DNA from: RYN-111 sp963760125
GTDB taxonomy: Bacteria > Actinomycetota > Actinomycetes > Mycobacteriales > SCTD01
Assembly: GCA_963760125.1 (NCBI GenBank)
Contig: CAVXBV010000008.1
Span: 230,896-294,895 of the forward strand
DNA: 64,000 nt
Direction: 5' to 3'
The translations under genes were made by a program, and so were the position numbers. The notes under the pieces are model-generated. The model was given only the letters and a program-made list of their open reading frames with translations. It did not search any database and was not told the DNA's origin. Shown here piece by piece: positions 7,296-14,887 of the stretch (the first letter of the stretch is position 1; each line of letters opens with the position of its first letter).

Positions 7296-8666
7296 ATGGA
7301 CCCACGAGGCGCGATCAACCGGCGGCTGGCCAGCTTCCGCGACACCTTCCGCAGTGAGCTGTGGCCACTGCCCGCCCTGGCGATCATCGTGTCCATCGCC
7401 CTGGGCGTGGCCCTGCCCCGGTGGGACGCCCGCATCGACGACGACCTGTCCGATGCCGTGCGCGCCTACCTGTTCGGCGGCGGTGCCGACGCCGCCCGGG
7501 TCATCCTCGGATCGATCACCGGGTCGCTCATCACCCTGACCTCCCTGACCTTCTCGCTCACCGTGGTGACCCTGCAGCTGGCCAGCGGGCAGTTTTCCCC
7601 GCGGCTGCTCCGGACGTTCGCCCAGGACCGCTTCGTCCACGTCACGCTGTCGATGTTCCTCGCGACGTTCGTCTACTCCCTGACCGTGCTGCGAGCGGTC
7701 CGGACCGGGAGCGACGAGCAGGCCCAGTTCGTCCCGCAGATCTCGGTGACGGTGGCGTTCGCCTTCACACTGGCCAGCGTCATGGCCCTCGTGCTGTTCC
7801 TGGCCCACCTGGCCAAGGAGATCCGGGTCGAGACCATGCTCAAGCGAGTGCACGCGGAGGGCAACGACACGCTCCGGCGCGTCCTGCCCGAGTTCGACGC
7901 CAGCCGGGCACCCGTCGTGGTGCCGACCGTCCCGGCGTACGCCGTACCGCTGCGGGCCGGGCGGTCGGGCTTCATGACGGGCCTGGCCGAGGAGGCCGTC
8001 CTGCAGGCGGCGGTGGACGCCGACGTCATCGTGCTGCTCGAGGTCACGCCCGGCGGGACCCTGGTCACGGGGACCCCGGTGGGCTACGCGTGGCCCCTGG
8101 CGGGGGCCGGGCAGCTGACTGGCGAGGAGCGCGAGGGGCTGGAGGCCCGCCTCGGCGAGGCCATCAAGGTCCGCTTCGAGCACACGGCGGCGCAGAACAT
8201 CCAGTTCGGCCTGCGTCAGCTCACCGACGTGGCCGACAAGGCTCTCTCACCGGGCATCAACGACCCGACGACGGCCATCCATGCGATCGGGCACAGCTCA
8301 GCCCTGCTGTGCGCCATGGTCGGGCACGACCTCGGGCCGTGGGCGCTGCGGGACGAGGAGGACCGGGTGCGGGTGACTCTGTGCCGCCCCGGCCTCGACG
8401 ACCTGCTCGAGCTCGCCGTGGGCGGCCCCCGCCGGTACGGCGCCGCCGATCCTGACGTGCTCGCCCGCATTTACGGGCTGCTCCGTGAGGTGGCGTGGTC
8501 GACCCAGCAGCCAGGCCACGCCGAGGTCATCCGGGCCCAGCTGGAGCGGCTGAGCGGAACCGTGCTGAAGCAGGACCTCGACGACACCGAGCGCGGCGAG
8601 CTGACCCGCCGGCACCAGCTGGTCGAGGCTGCCCTGCGCGGCCAGTGGCGTCCCGATCCCGCGTGA
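7296..8666 (+). CDS. DUF2254 family membrane protein
   Basis: Member of DUF2254, a widespread membrane family of unknown function. Four hydrophobic segments occupy the N-terminal third (about residues 22-41, 68-94, 111-130 and 145-168), followed by a long soluble part with the family signature SPGINDPTTA near residue 318. The ATG at 7296 is chosen because AGGAGG lies 4 bases upstream; an in-frame ATG at 7236 lacks this. The 456-residue product is of usual family length. The gene ends one base from the stop of the convergent hydrolase gene, with no visible terminator between them. Confidence 0.85.
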   Translation: MDPRGAINRRLASFRDTFRSELWPLPALAIIVSIALGVALPRWDARIDDDLSDAVRAYLFGGGADAARVILGSITGSLITLTSLTFSLTVVTLQLASGQFSPRLLRTFAQDRFVHVTLSMFLATFVYSLTVLRAVRTGSDEQAQFVPQISVTVAFAFTLASVMALVLFLAHLAKEIRVETMLKRVHAEGNDTLRRVLPEFDASRAPVVVPTVPAYAVPLRAGRSGFMTGLAEEAVLQAAVDADVIVLLEVTPGGTLVTGTPVGYAWPLAGAGQLTGEEREGLEARLGEAIKVRFEHTAAQNIQFGLRQLTDVADKALSPGINDPTTAIHAIGHSSALLCAMVGHDLGPWALRDEEDRVRVTLCRPGLDDLLELAVGGPRRYGAADPDVLARIYGLLREVAWSTQQPGHAEVIRAQLERLSGTVLKQDLDDTERGELTRRHQLVEAALRGQWRPDPA

Positions 8667-8667
8667 C

Positions 8668-10962
8668 TCAGCCTCCGGCGCCCAGGGATCCCGCGTAGCA
8701 CGGAGCGCCGGCGCAGACGTCGACGAAGCCGGCGCCCCACAGGAACTCTGCCTTCTGCGCGCGCGCCTGGCGGGCGTTGCGCGGGTCGGAGTGCGGGTCG
8801 TGACCGGCCACGCCCGGGCCGTTGACCGCGGGGACGTTGCCGTTCGGTGGGGTAGCCGTCCCTGAGTCCCAGTAGACCAGCGCCGACCCGTCGTACGGGC
8901 CGGAGGCCTTCGGGAAGCCCCAGGCGGGCTCGACGCCCCAGTGGCGACCGGGAGCGAGGAAGCCGGGGTTCGTGACCGCACCGATCGTGCGGCCCTCGAC
9001 CTCGGCGGCGACGTTCGCGACCTGGTGATCGCCGAAGGCCACGTGCAGCAGCACGCGGTGCCGCGGCGTCCCGGGCAGCAGGTTGTCCTGGATGTGCGCG
9101 GCGTAGCCGTTGCCCTCGGCGCGGTCCCACAGCATCTGGATCAGGCCGAAGGTCAGCTCGCGGTCGACCTCGCTCGGGTAGGAGGCGTTGAAGACCGACT
9201 CGTACGTCGCGAAGTCGGTGGACCGGTCCAGCAGCGTCGAGTAGTTGCCCGCGGGGACCCCCAGGACGCCGGCGGTGATGTCCTGCGAAATCGCCATGAC
9301 GGCGCCTCCGATGATGCCGCCCTGGCTGTTCCCGTCGTACGCCACCTCACCGGTCTTCAGGACGGGGTTGCTGCCTGCACGGAACGCCGGGTCGCTCGCG
9401 AAGCCGGTCGGGTCCTTGAGCAGCCGCGCCAGGAACAGGTGGGCCAGCATGCCCTGCTGGACGCGGTCGGCCAGGGTCGGGAACAGCGACATGTCCGCCA
9501 GCATCGTGGCGACGTTCGGCACGTCACCGGTGGCCATGCCGTACCAGTCGGTGGCGCAGTAGACGGCCTGGTGCTCGAACGCCATGTTGGCCTGCGGGCC
9601 GCTGTTGACCTCGCTCTGCCCGCCCAGCAGGCCGTGGCCGTAGATCACCGGGTGACCCGGGACCACCGACGACGTCGCGGACAGCGGGTCCGCCAGCACC
9701 GTGCGGGGGACGTTGCAGGTGAACGTGCCCTCGAAGCTGCCGTTGCGGTCCGGCAGGTCGTCGCCGGGCAGGTAGAGGAACCGCGTCCCCGGCATCCCGG
9801 GGTCGGTGCCGAGCGCCGGCTCCTTCTTGTTGACCGGGGTGTTCAGGTAGTTCGGTACGACGAAGGTGCCGGTGACCCGGCGGGCGATCGTCGTGTTGAC
9901 GTTGTTCGTCACACCCGTGACCGCGAAGGACGGCGCCGCCCCCTTGAGGGAGGCGAAGGCGTCGTCGCGGACGTGCAGCATCCGCTCGGTGAGGTTGCGG
10001 GTGCTGGCGACGGTGAACGTCCAGGCGAGCGACAGGTCGGCGAGCTCGTACCGGTGGATGTCCAGCGGCCCGAAGATCGGGTCGTCAGCCACCGCCGAGG
10101 CGTCCTTCGGCTTGTCCTTGTCCTTGCTCTTGCCCTTGTCGGCCTTGTCCTTGTCGTTGCTCTTGTCCTTGTCCTTGTCCTTGTCGGCCTTGTCCTTGTC
10201 GGCCTTCTCGGCGTCGGCGACCTTCTTCGCCGCCGCATCCCGGCGAGCCGCGAACACGTCGTTGACCGCGACCGGCGCGCCCGCCGCGGTCACCAGGTGC
10301 CGCAGGGCCACGACATACCGGTGGCCGTCGGTGAAGTTGACCGCCGGACGGATGATGAGCAGCGGCTGCTCGCCGTCCGTGGGGTTGCTGTCGAGCTCGG
10401 CCCAGTACGGGTGGCGGGCACCCGTCGCCGCGTCGATCAGCACGATCGGCGCATCAGGCGCCAGCGAGGCACCGACGTCGTCGATGCCCGCGACGCCGCT
10501 GCGCGCCAGGTCGACGCCCGGCACGCTCGTCATCACCGGGCTGCCCGGCGAGAAGCCGTCGTTGCGGTTCCACTCGGTGGGGTCGATCGGCTTGCCGGCC
10601 ACGTTGCGGGGCATGACGGCGGCCTGCAGCGCGACCTGACGCCCGGTCGGGGTGGTCGCGGCCTTGGTGAACACGTCGCTCGGGAAGGGCAGCAGGCAGT
10701 GCGCGTGATCGGTGGCGTCGCAGGCACCGGCCCGCTCCAGCACGGACTCGCCGGCGCGTCGAGCGGCCTCGCGCGGGCCGACGAGCGGACCCTCGGCGGC
10801 CTGAACCGCGGTGGCCGCCTCCGACACCAGGCACAGCGCCTGGTCATCGGGCGAGCCCTCGTTCTGGCAGTCGACCGGGGACGCCCCGGCGAGCGGCGCC
10901 AGGAGGGTGGCGCCGAGGACGGCACCGACCGAGAGCAGGCGCAACGAGGACGAGGGACGCAC
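8668..10962 (-). CDS. Large secreted alpha/beta hydrolase (lipase/esterase-like) with Lys/Asp-rich insert
   Basis: Extracellular serine hydrolase of 764 residues. A signal peptide covers about residues 1-27 (SVGAVLGATLLAPLAGAS). An oxyanion-type motif VIYGHGLLGG lies near 440 and the nucleophile elbow GNSQGG (GxSxG) near 542. The likely acid/His partners are in the C-terminal third (HVAFGDHQ). Between about residues 245 and 290 sits a low-complexity tract of repeated DKDK units, probably a disordered loop. The GTG at 10962 is preferred because GGAGG lies 7 bases upstream and it places the signal peptide at the N-terminus. The substrate is unknown; ester or lipid hydrolysis is an inference. 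Confidence 0.75.
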   Translation of the reverse strand: MRPSSSLRLLSVGAVLGATLLAPLAGASPVDCQNEGSPDDQALCLVSEAATAVQAAEGPLVGPREAARRAGESVLERAGACDATDHAHCLLPFPSDVFTKAATTPTGRQVALQAAVMPRNVAGKPIDPTEWNRNDGFSPGSPVMTSVPGVDLARSGVAGIDDVGASLAPDAPIVLIDAATGARHPYWAELDSNPTDGEQPLLIIRPAVNFTDGHRYVVALRHLVTAAGAPVAVNDVFAARRDAAAKKVADAEKADKDKADKDKDKDKSNDKDKADKGKSKDKDKPKDASAVADDPIFGPLDIHRYELADLSLAWTFTVASTRNLTERMLHVRDDAFASLKGAAPSFAVTGVTNNVNTTIARRVTGTFVVPNYLNTPVNKKEPALGTDPGMPGTRFLYLPGDDLPDRNGSFEGTFTCNVPRTVLADPLSATSSVVPGHPVIYGHGLLGGQSEVNSGPQANMAFEHQAVYCATDWYGMATGDVPNVATMLADMSLFPTLADRVQQGMLAHLFLARLLKDPTGFASDPAFRAGSNPVLKTGEVAYDGNSQGGIIGGAVMAISQDITAGVLGVPAGNYSTLLDRSTDFATYESVFNASYPSEVDRELTFGLIQMLWDRAEGNGYAAHIQDNLLPGTPRHRVLLHVAFGDHQVANVAAEVEGRTIGAVTNPGFLAPGRHWGVEPAWGFPKASGPYDGSALVYWDSGTATPPNGNVPAVNGPGVAGHDPHSDPRNARQARAQKAEFLWGAGFVDVCAGAPCYAGSLGAGG
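10093..10226 (-). repeat. Degenerate hexamer repeat coding for Lys/Asp
   Basis: On the plus strand, units of CTTGTC and close variants recur across this stretch and code for Asp-Lys pairs in the secreted hydrolase. Lysine codons are almost all AAG, consistent with high GC. Tracts like this expand and contract by slippage, so copy number may vary between strains. Confidence 0.8.
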
Positions 10963-11094
10963 GGGGGGACCTCCACAGCCAAGCGACACCGCGGTGTGTC
11001 CCTGCTGTGTACGCCGCAAGCGGTCGATCTCCTGCCTCGCGGACGCCCACACCTCGACCGCGGCAGCACCTCGTCACCGACGGGACAGGAGCGC

Positions 11095-11112
11095 GCATCA
11101 ACGCCCCAGATC
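11095..11112. repeat. 18-base intergenic repeat, copy 1 (downstream of guaA)
   Basis: GCATCAACGCCCCAGATC matches 17 of 18 bases of the sequence at 14850-14867, which lies downstream of guaB3. Both copies are non-coding. Confidence 0.55.
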
Positions 11113-11124
11113 AGCCTTGGTGGC

Positions 11125-11136
11125 TCACTCCCACTC
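11125..11136. repeat. Copy of the guaA 3' end
   Basis: TCACTCCCACTC is an exact copy of the last 12 bases of guaA (11181-11192, coding Glu-Trp-Glu-stop on the minus strand). The two copies flank 44 bases that contain a small hairpin (GCTCGC / GCGAGC at 11162-11177). Confidence 0.7.
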
Positions 11137-11180
11137 AGAGAACCTGGTCGTTCCGCTCCTCGCTCGCTAGCGCGAGCTCG

Positions 11181-12749
11181 TCACTCCCACTCGATGGTGC
11201 CCGGCGGCTTGCTCGTCACGTCGAGCACCACCCGGTTCACCTCGCGGACCTCGTTCGTGATGCGCGTCGAGATGCGGGCGAGGACGTCGTACGGGACGCG
11301 GGACCAGTCGGCAGTCATGGCGTCCTCGGAGGACACGGGCCGGAGGACGACGGGGTGGCCGTAGGTCCGTCCGTCGCCCTGGACGCCGACCGACCGGACG
11401 TCGGCCAGCAGCACGACCGGGCACTGCCAGATGTCGCGGTCGAGGCCCGCCTTCGACAGCTCCTCGCGGGCGATCGCATCGGCCTCACGCAGCAGGTCCA
11501 GCCGGTCGCGCGTGACCTCGCCGATGATGCGGATCCCCAGGCCAGGACCGGGGAACGGCTGACGCCAGACGATCTCCTCGGGGAGCCCGAGCTCGAGGCC
11601 GACGGCCCGCACCTCGTCCTTGAACAGCGCGCGCAGCGGCTCGACCAAGGCGAACTGCAGATCGTCGGGCAGCCCGCCCACGTTGTGGTGGCTCTTGATG
11701 TTGGAGGTGCCCGCGCCGCCACCGGATTCCACGACGTCGGGGTAGAGCGTGCCCTGCACCAGGAAGTCGACCGGCTCGTCGGCGCTGATCTCGCGGGCAG
11801 CCTCCTCGAAGGCGCGGATGAACTCGCGCCCGATCGCCTTGCGCTTCTCCTCGGGGTCGGTGACGCCGGCCAGCGCCGCCATGAAGCGCTCGACCTCGTC
11901 GGCCACGTGCAGCCGGACGCCGGTGGAGGCGACGAAGTCCTTCTCCACCTGCTCGGCCTCGCCCTTGCGGAGCAGACCGTGGTCGACGAACACGCAGGTC
12001 AGCTGGTCACCGACTGCGCGCTGCACGAGCGCCGCGGCCACCGCCGAGTCGACGCCACCAGACAGGCCGCAGATGACGCGGCCGGTACCGACCTGCGCCC
12101 GGATCAGGGCGACCTGCTCCTCCACGACGTTGGTCATCGTCCAGGTCGGGCGGCAGCCGGCGGCCTCGAGCAGGAACGCGCGGAGCACCGCCTGGCCATG
12201 CTCGGAGTGCAGCACCTCCGGGTGGAACTGCACGCCGTAAAGGCCGGCGGCGACGTTCTCGAACGCCGCGACCGGCGTCGCCTCGGTGGTCGCGGTGACC
12301 GTGAAGCCCGGCGGCGGCTCGGCGACCGAGTCGCCGTGCGACATCCAGACCGACTGCTGCTCGGGCAGACCGCCGAACAGCGAGCCGGGATCCACGACGG
12401 CCAGCGCGGTCCGGCCGTACTCCGCCGTCCCGGTCTGCGCGACGACACCACCCATCGCGAGCGCCATCGCCTGGTGGCCGTAGCAGATGCCGAACGTCGG
12501 GACGCCGGTGTCGAAGAAGCCCGCGGGCACCTGGGGGGCCCCGTCGGCGTACACGCTGGAGGGGCCGCCGGACAGGATCACCGCCTTGGGCTTGCGGGCC
12601 CGGATCTCGTCGGCGGTGATCGTGTGCGGGACGATCTCGGAGTAGACGCGGCACTCGCGCACCCGGCGGGCGATCAGCTGGGCGTACTGCGCACCGAAGT
12701 CGACCACCAGGACGGTGTCGAAGTCAGCGCCGAGGTCGGTGTCCGTCAC
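11181..12749 (-). CDS. guaA: GMP synthase (glutamine-hydrolysing)
   Basis: Converts XMP to GMP with glutamine and ATP in the cytoplasm, the last step of guanine nucleotide synthesis. The N-terminal class I glutamine amidotransferase has Cys89 (FGICYGHQ), His176 and Glu178 (VQFHPEV). The ATP-pyrophosphatase loop SGGVDS follows at 230-235, and the C-terminal dimerisation domain ends in the standard PPGTIEWE. At 522 residues it matches E. coli GuaA (525). GTG at 12749 is chosen over an upstream ATG because it starts just before DTVLVVDFGAQY and a TAGTCT -10 box stands 7 bases in front of it, which suggests leaderless expression. The last 12 bases are duplicated downstream. Confidence 0.97.
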   Translation of the reverse strand: MTDTDLGADFDTVLVVDFGAQYAQLIARRVRECRVYSEIVPHTITADEIRARKPKAVILSGGPSSVYADGAPQVPAGFFDTGVPTFGICYGHQAMALAMGGVVAQTGTAEYGRTALAVVDPGSLFGGLPEQQSVWMSHGDSVAEPPPGFTVTATTEATPVAAFENVAAGLYGVQFHPEVLHSEHGQAVLRAFLLEAAGCRPTWTMTNVVEEQVALIRAQVGTGRVICGLSGGVDSAVAAALVQRAVGDQLTCVFVDHGLLRKGEAEQVEKDFVASTGVRLHVADEVERFMAALAGVTDPEEKRKAIGREFIRAFEEAAREISADEPVDFLVQGTLYPDVVESGGGAGTSNIKSHHNVGGLPDDLQFALVEPLRALFKDEVRAVGLELGLPEEIVWRQPFPGPGLGIRIIGEVTRDRLDLLREADAIAREELSKAGLDRDIWQCPVVLLADVRSVGVQGDGRTYGHPVVLRPVSSEDAMTADWSRVPYDVLARISTRITNEVREVNRVVLDVTSKPPGTIEWE

Positions 12750-12756
12750 CTGGTCG

Positions 12757-12762
12757 AGACTA
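12757..12762 (-). promoter_or_regulatory. -10 element of a probable leaderless guaA promoter
   Basis: Minus-strand TAGTCT (TAnnnT), 7 bases before the guaA GTG, with no Shine-Dalgarno between. It lies in the 41-base gap to the divergent GNAT gene. Confidence 0.45.
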
Positions 12763-12790
12763 CCGGGGCGCGGAGGCCCAGAATGCGCGC

Positions 12791-13495
12791 ATGGACCTCC
12801 TCGCCCGCCAGCGCGCGGCAACGGTCGCGGTCTGGAAGGCCGACGTCGCCGTACGCCCCGCGGGTGACTGGGCCGACCTCGGCGGACTGGCTGTGCACAC
12901 CACCGGCTTGCCGGTGCGGTACTGGAACGGCGCCCATGTCACGGGGCCCGCCGGCATCGAGCAGGTCCCCGCAGCCCGCGCGTGGTTCGCCGACCGCGGC
13001 ATGCCCTGGGGCCTGCTCGTCCCGGCCGAGCTAGGGCTCGCCGTGGACCTGCCGCTCATCACCGAGCAGCCGTGCATGGTCCGCCTGCTCCAGGACCTCC
13101 CGCCCCGGCCCGCGCTGGACCTGCGCCGTGGCCCGGGACCGCACGTCCTCGCCGTGCAGGAGGCGGCCTTCGGGGACGAGCTGCTCGAGCAGTTCCTGTC
13201 CACCAAGCGACTGCTGACGGCCTGCCACGACGTCACGGCGTACGACGCAGACCAGCCGGTCGCCACCGGGAGGGGTCTGGTCGTGGACGGGGTCCTCGCG
13301 GTGTACGGCGTCGGGACCGTGCCCTCACACCGGCGGCAGGGGCTCGGTCGCGCCATCACCCTCTCGCTGCTGCACGAGGGCCTGCGGCAGGGCTGCGACC
13401 TCGCCGTCCTCAACCCCTCGACGATGGGCTACCAGGTGTACCGGGACCTGGGGTTCACCGACCTCGACCCGTGGCGCGTCTACGACCCGATGTGA
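12791..13495 (+). CDS. GNAT family N-acetyltransferase
   Basis: Acetyltransferase of 234 residues with the GNAT domain in the C-terminal half: strand 4 at VYGVGTVPSHRRQGLGRAIT, with the acetyl-CoA loop RRQGLG near residue 184, and the closing motif YQVYRDLGFTDLDPWRVY. The N-terminal 110 residues (RYWNGAHVTGPAGIEQV, TEQPCMVRLLQDLP) form a second, divergent domain common in actinobacterial members. It is divergent from guaA. The ATG at 12791 is preceded by GGAGG, but 14 bases away, so the start or its translation mode is uncertain. The substrate is unknown. Confidence 0.75.
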   Translation: MDLLARQRAATVAVWKADVAVRPAGDWADLGGLAVHTTGLPVRYWNGAHVTGPAGIEQVPAARAWFADRGMPWGLLVPAELGLAVDLPLITEQPCMVRLLQDLPPRPALDLRRGPGPHVLAVQEAAFGDELLEQFLSTKRLLTACHDVTAYDADQPVATGRGLVVDGVLAVYGVGTVPSHRRQGLGRAITLSLLHEGLRQGCDLAVLNPSTMGYQVYRDLGFTDLDPWRVYDPM

Positions 13496-13499
13496 CGAA

Positions 13500-13528
13500 G
13501 GGCGCCACCGACCGAGGTCGAGGCGCCC
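13500..13528. terminator. Bidirectional hairpin between convergent genes
   Basis: GGGCGCC (13500-13506) pairs with GGCGCCC (13522-13528). It stands between the convergent GNAT and secreted-protein genes and has no T-tract. Confidence 0.5.
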
Positions 13529-13544
13529 ATCGTGACGAACGAGG

Positions 13545-14171
13545 TCAGATCGTGAAGGTCTTGTCCGTCTCGGCGTTGTCGAAGTTGCCCTCGCTGGCGA
13601 AGGCTCCCGGACCGAGCAGGCCGAAGACGGGGTCGTTCTGCACGGCGTGCGCGGTGATGCCGCTGATGACGGCGCCGGCCTTGAACTCCTCCGACAGCCC
13701 GGAGAGCGGGAAGTCCCACGTCACGGTGCTGCCCTTCACCTCTGGTGCCTGGTTGTACAGAGTCGCGGTGGAGCCGGTGTCGTCCTCGGGCGAACCGCAC
13801 TCGGTGAACAACCCGCCCTCCGACAGGCTGCTGCCCGGCGTGTAGCTGAAGTTGGCGTAGCCGCAGCCGGCCACGTCGACGTCCACGCCGTACGCCGCCC
13901 CCGCCAGCGAGGCGAAGTCACCGGCGATCGTCATCGTGACGACGATCGACTTCGGCTTGTAGGTGACCTTCTTGCCGACCTTCGTGGTGACGCCCTTGGT
14001 CGTGAAGCTGACCTTGGTGATGTCGTAGGACTTCTGGGTCGCGAGGGCGTCACCGGCAGGGTCGGTGAAGGTCAGCGTCGAGGGCTTCGTGGCCGCGGAC
14101 GCGCCGCCCACGAGACCGACGACCGCCAGGCAGGCGGCGGCAGTCACCAGCCGCGGGGTCAGCGCACGCAT
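13545..14171 (-). CDS. Secreted protein of unknown function, paralogue B
   Basis: A 208-residue exported protein. The signal peptide (TAAACLAVVGLVGGASA) ends near residue 26. The mature part is Thr/Ser/Gly-rich with an alternating strand pattern and two cysteines (CGYANF, ECGSP) that could form a disulfide. It shares its layout with the neighbour at 14177-14785: the signal peptide core, TFTDPAGDALA versus VTDAAADSLG, the YKPKSIVVTMTI versus YKPTSLTMSIKV strand, the CGY/CGE motif, and a Gly/Pro-rich end. No named family is recognised. The start lies 5 bases after the neighbour's stop, so the pair is translationally coupled. Confidence 0.75.
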   Translation of the reverse strand: MRALTPRLVTAAACLAVVGLVGGASAATKPSTLTFTDPAGDALATQKSYDITKVSFTTKGVTTKVGKKVTYKPKSIVVTMTIAGDFASLAGAAYGVDVDVAGCGYANFSYTPGSSLSEGGLFTECGSPEDDTGSTATLYNQAPEVKGSTVTWDFPLSGLSEEFKAGAVISGITAHAVQNDPVFGLLGPGAFASEGNFDNAETDKTFTI

Positions 14172-14176
14172 CTCGA

Positions 14177-14785
14177 TCAGGCGACCGTGTAGGAGGCCGC
14201 CGCGACGGCCTCGTCGTTCGCCAGGTCGGTGATGCCGAAGCCGGGGACCGGCCCGGCGAAGCCGATCACCGGGTCGGTCGAGCCGGTGTACACCGCGGCG
14301 GCGTCGAGCTTGGAGCCGGCCTTGGCGCCCGGGAAGGCGCTGAGGGGCAGGGTGTAGGTCAGCGTGTCGCCGGCGATGACGAGGTCGCCGGCCGAGAGGT
14401 CAGCCGCATCGTCGTCCGCGCACGAGGTGCCGACCACGTCGCCGAGCTCGGCGCCCGGCGCGAGGTCGATGTAGAACTCGCCACAGCCCGCGATGCTGCC
14501 GGCGAACTCGTAGGCCAGGAAGCCGTTGGTGGAGATCGCGCCCTTGACCTTGATGGACATGGTGAGCGAGGTCGGCTTGTAGGACTTGCCCGAGCCGGTG
14601 CCGGCGGTGTTGTAGGTGACCTGCACGATGTCGTCGCCCGGCTGGCCGAGCGAGTCGGCCGCCGCGTCGGTGACGATGAGCGGCTTGGCGCCGACCGGGG
14701 TGGCACCCGCGGAGGCGGATCCGACGAGACCGATCACGGCGAGGCCGGCGGCGGCGAGGGCGGTACGAGCGACGGACACGCGCAT
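14177..14785 (-). CDS. Secreted protein of unknown function, paralogue A
   Basis: A 202-residue exported protein with signal peptide RTALAAAGLAVIGLVGSASA and a clear AGGAG 5 bases before the ATG. The mature chain is acidic and Gly/Ala-rich with two cysteines (AGCGEFY, GTSCADD) and predicted beta strands. It is the upstream partner of a tandem duplication; the two mature proteins have diverged well below the similarity of their signal peptides. A surface or extracellular beta-sandwich is plausible, but no domain can be named. It is transcribed toward guaA but separated from it by the convergent GNAT gene. Confidence 0.75.
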   Translation of the reverse strand: MRVSVARTALAAAGLAVIGLVGSASAGATPVGAKPLIVTDAAADSLGQPGDDIVQVTYNTAGTGSGKSYKPTSLTMSIKVKGAISTNGFLAYEFAGSIAGCGEFYIDLAPGAELGDVVGTSCADDDAADLSAGDLVIAGDTLTYTLPLSAFPGAKAGSKLDAAAVYTGSTDPVIGFAGPVPGFGITDLANDEAVAAASYTVA

Positions 14786-14849
14786 GAAGACTCCTGGTCT
14801 GGGTTGGCTTGCTGGCTGTCTTCGACACCCACGGGCGTCGTTCCTGCCT

Positions 14850-14867
14850 GCATCAACGCGCCAGATC
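14850..14867. repeat. 18-base intergenic repeat, copy 2 (downstream of guaB3)
   Basis: GCATCAACGCGCCAGATC matches 11095-11112 with one mismatch. It lies 20 bases beyond the guaB3 stop codon. Confidence 0.55.
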
Positions 14868-14887
14868 GGCGGAGGTGACGGCGCCCG

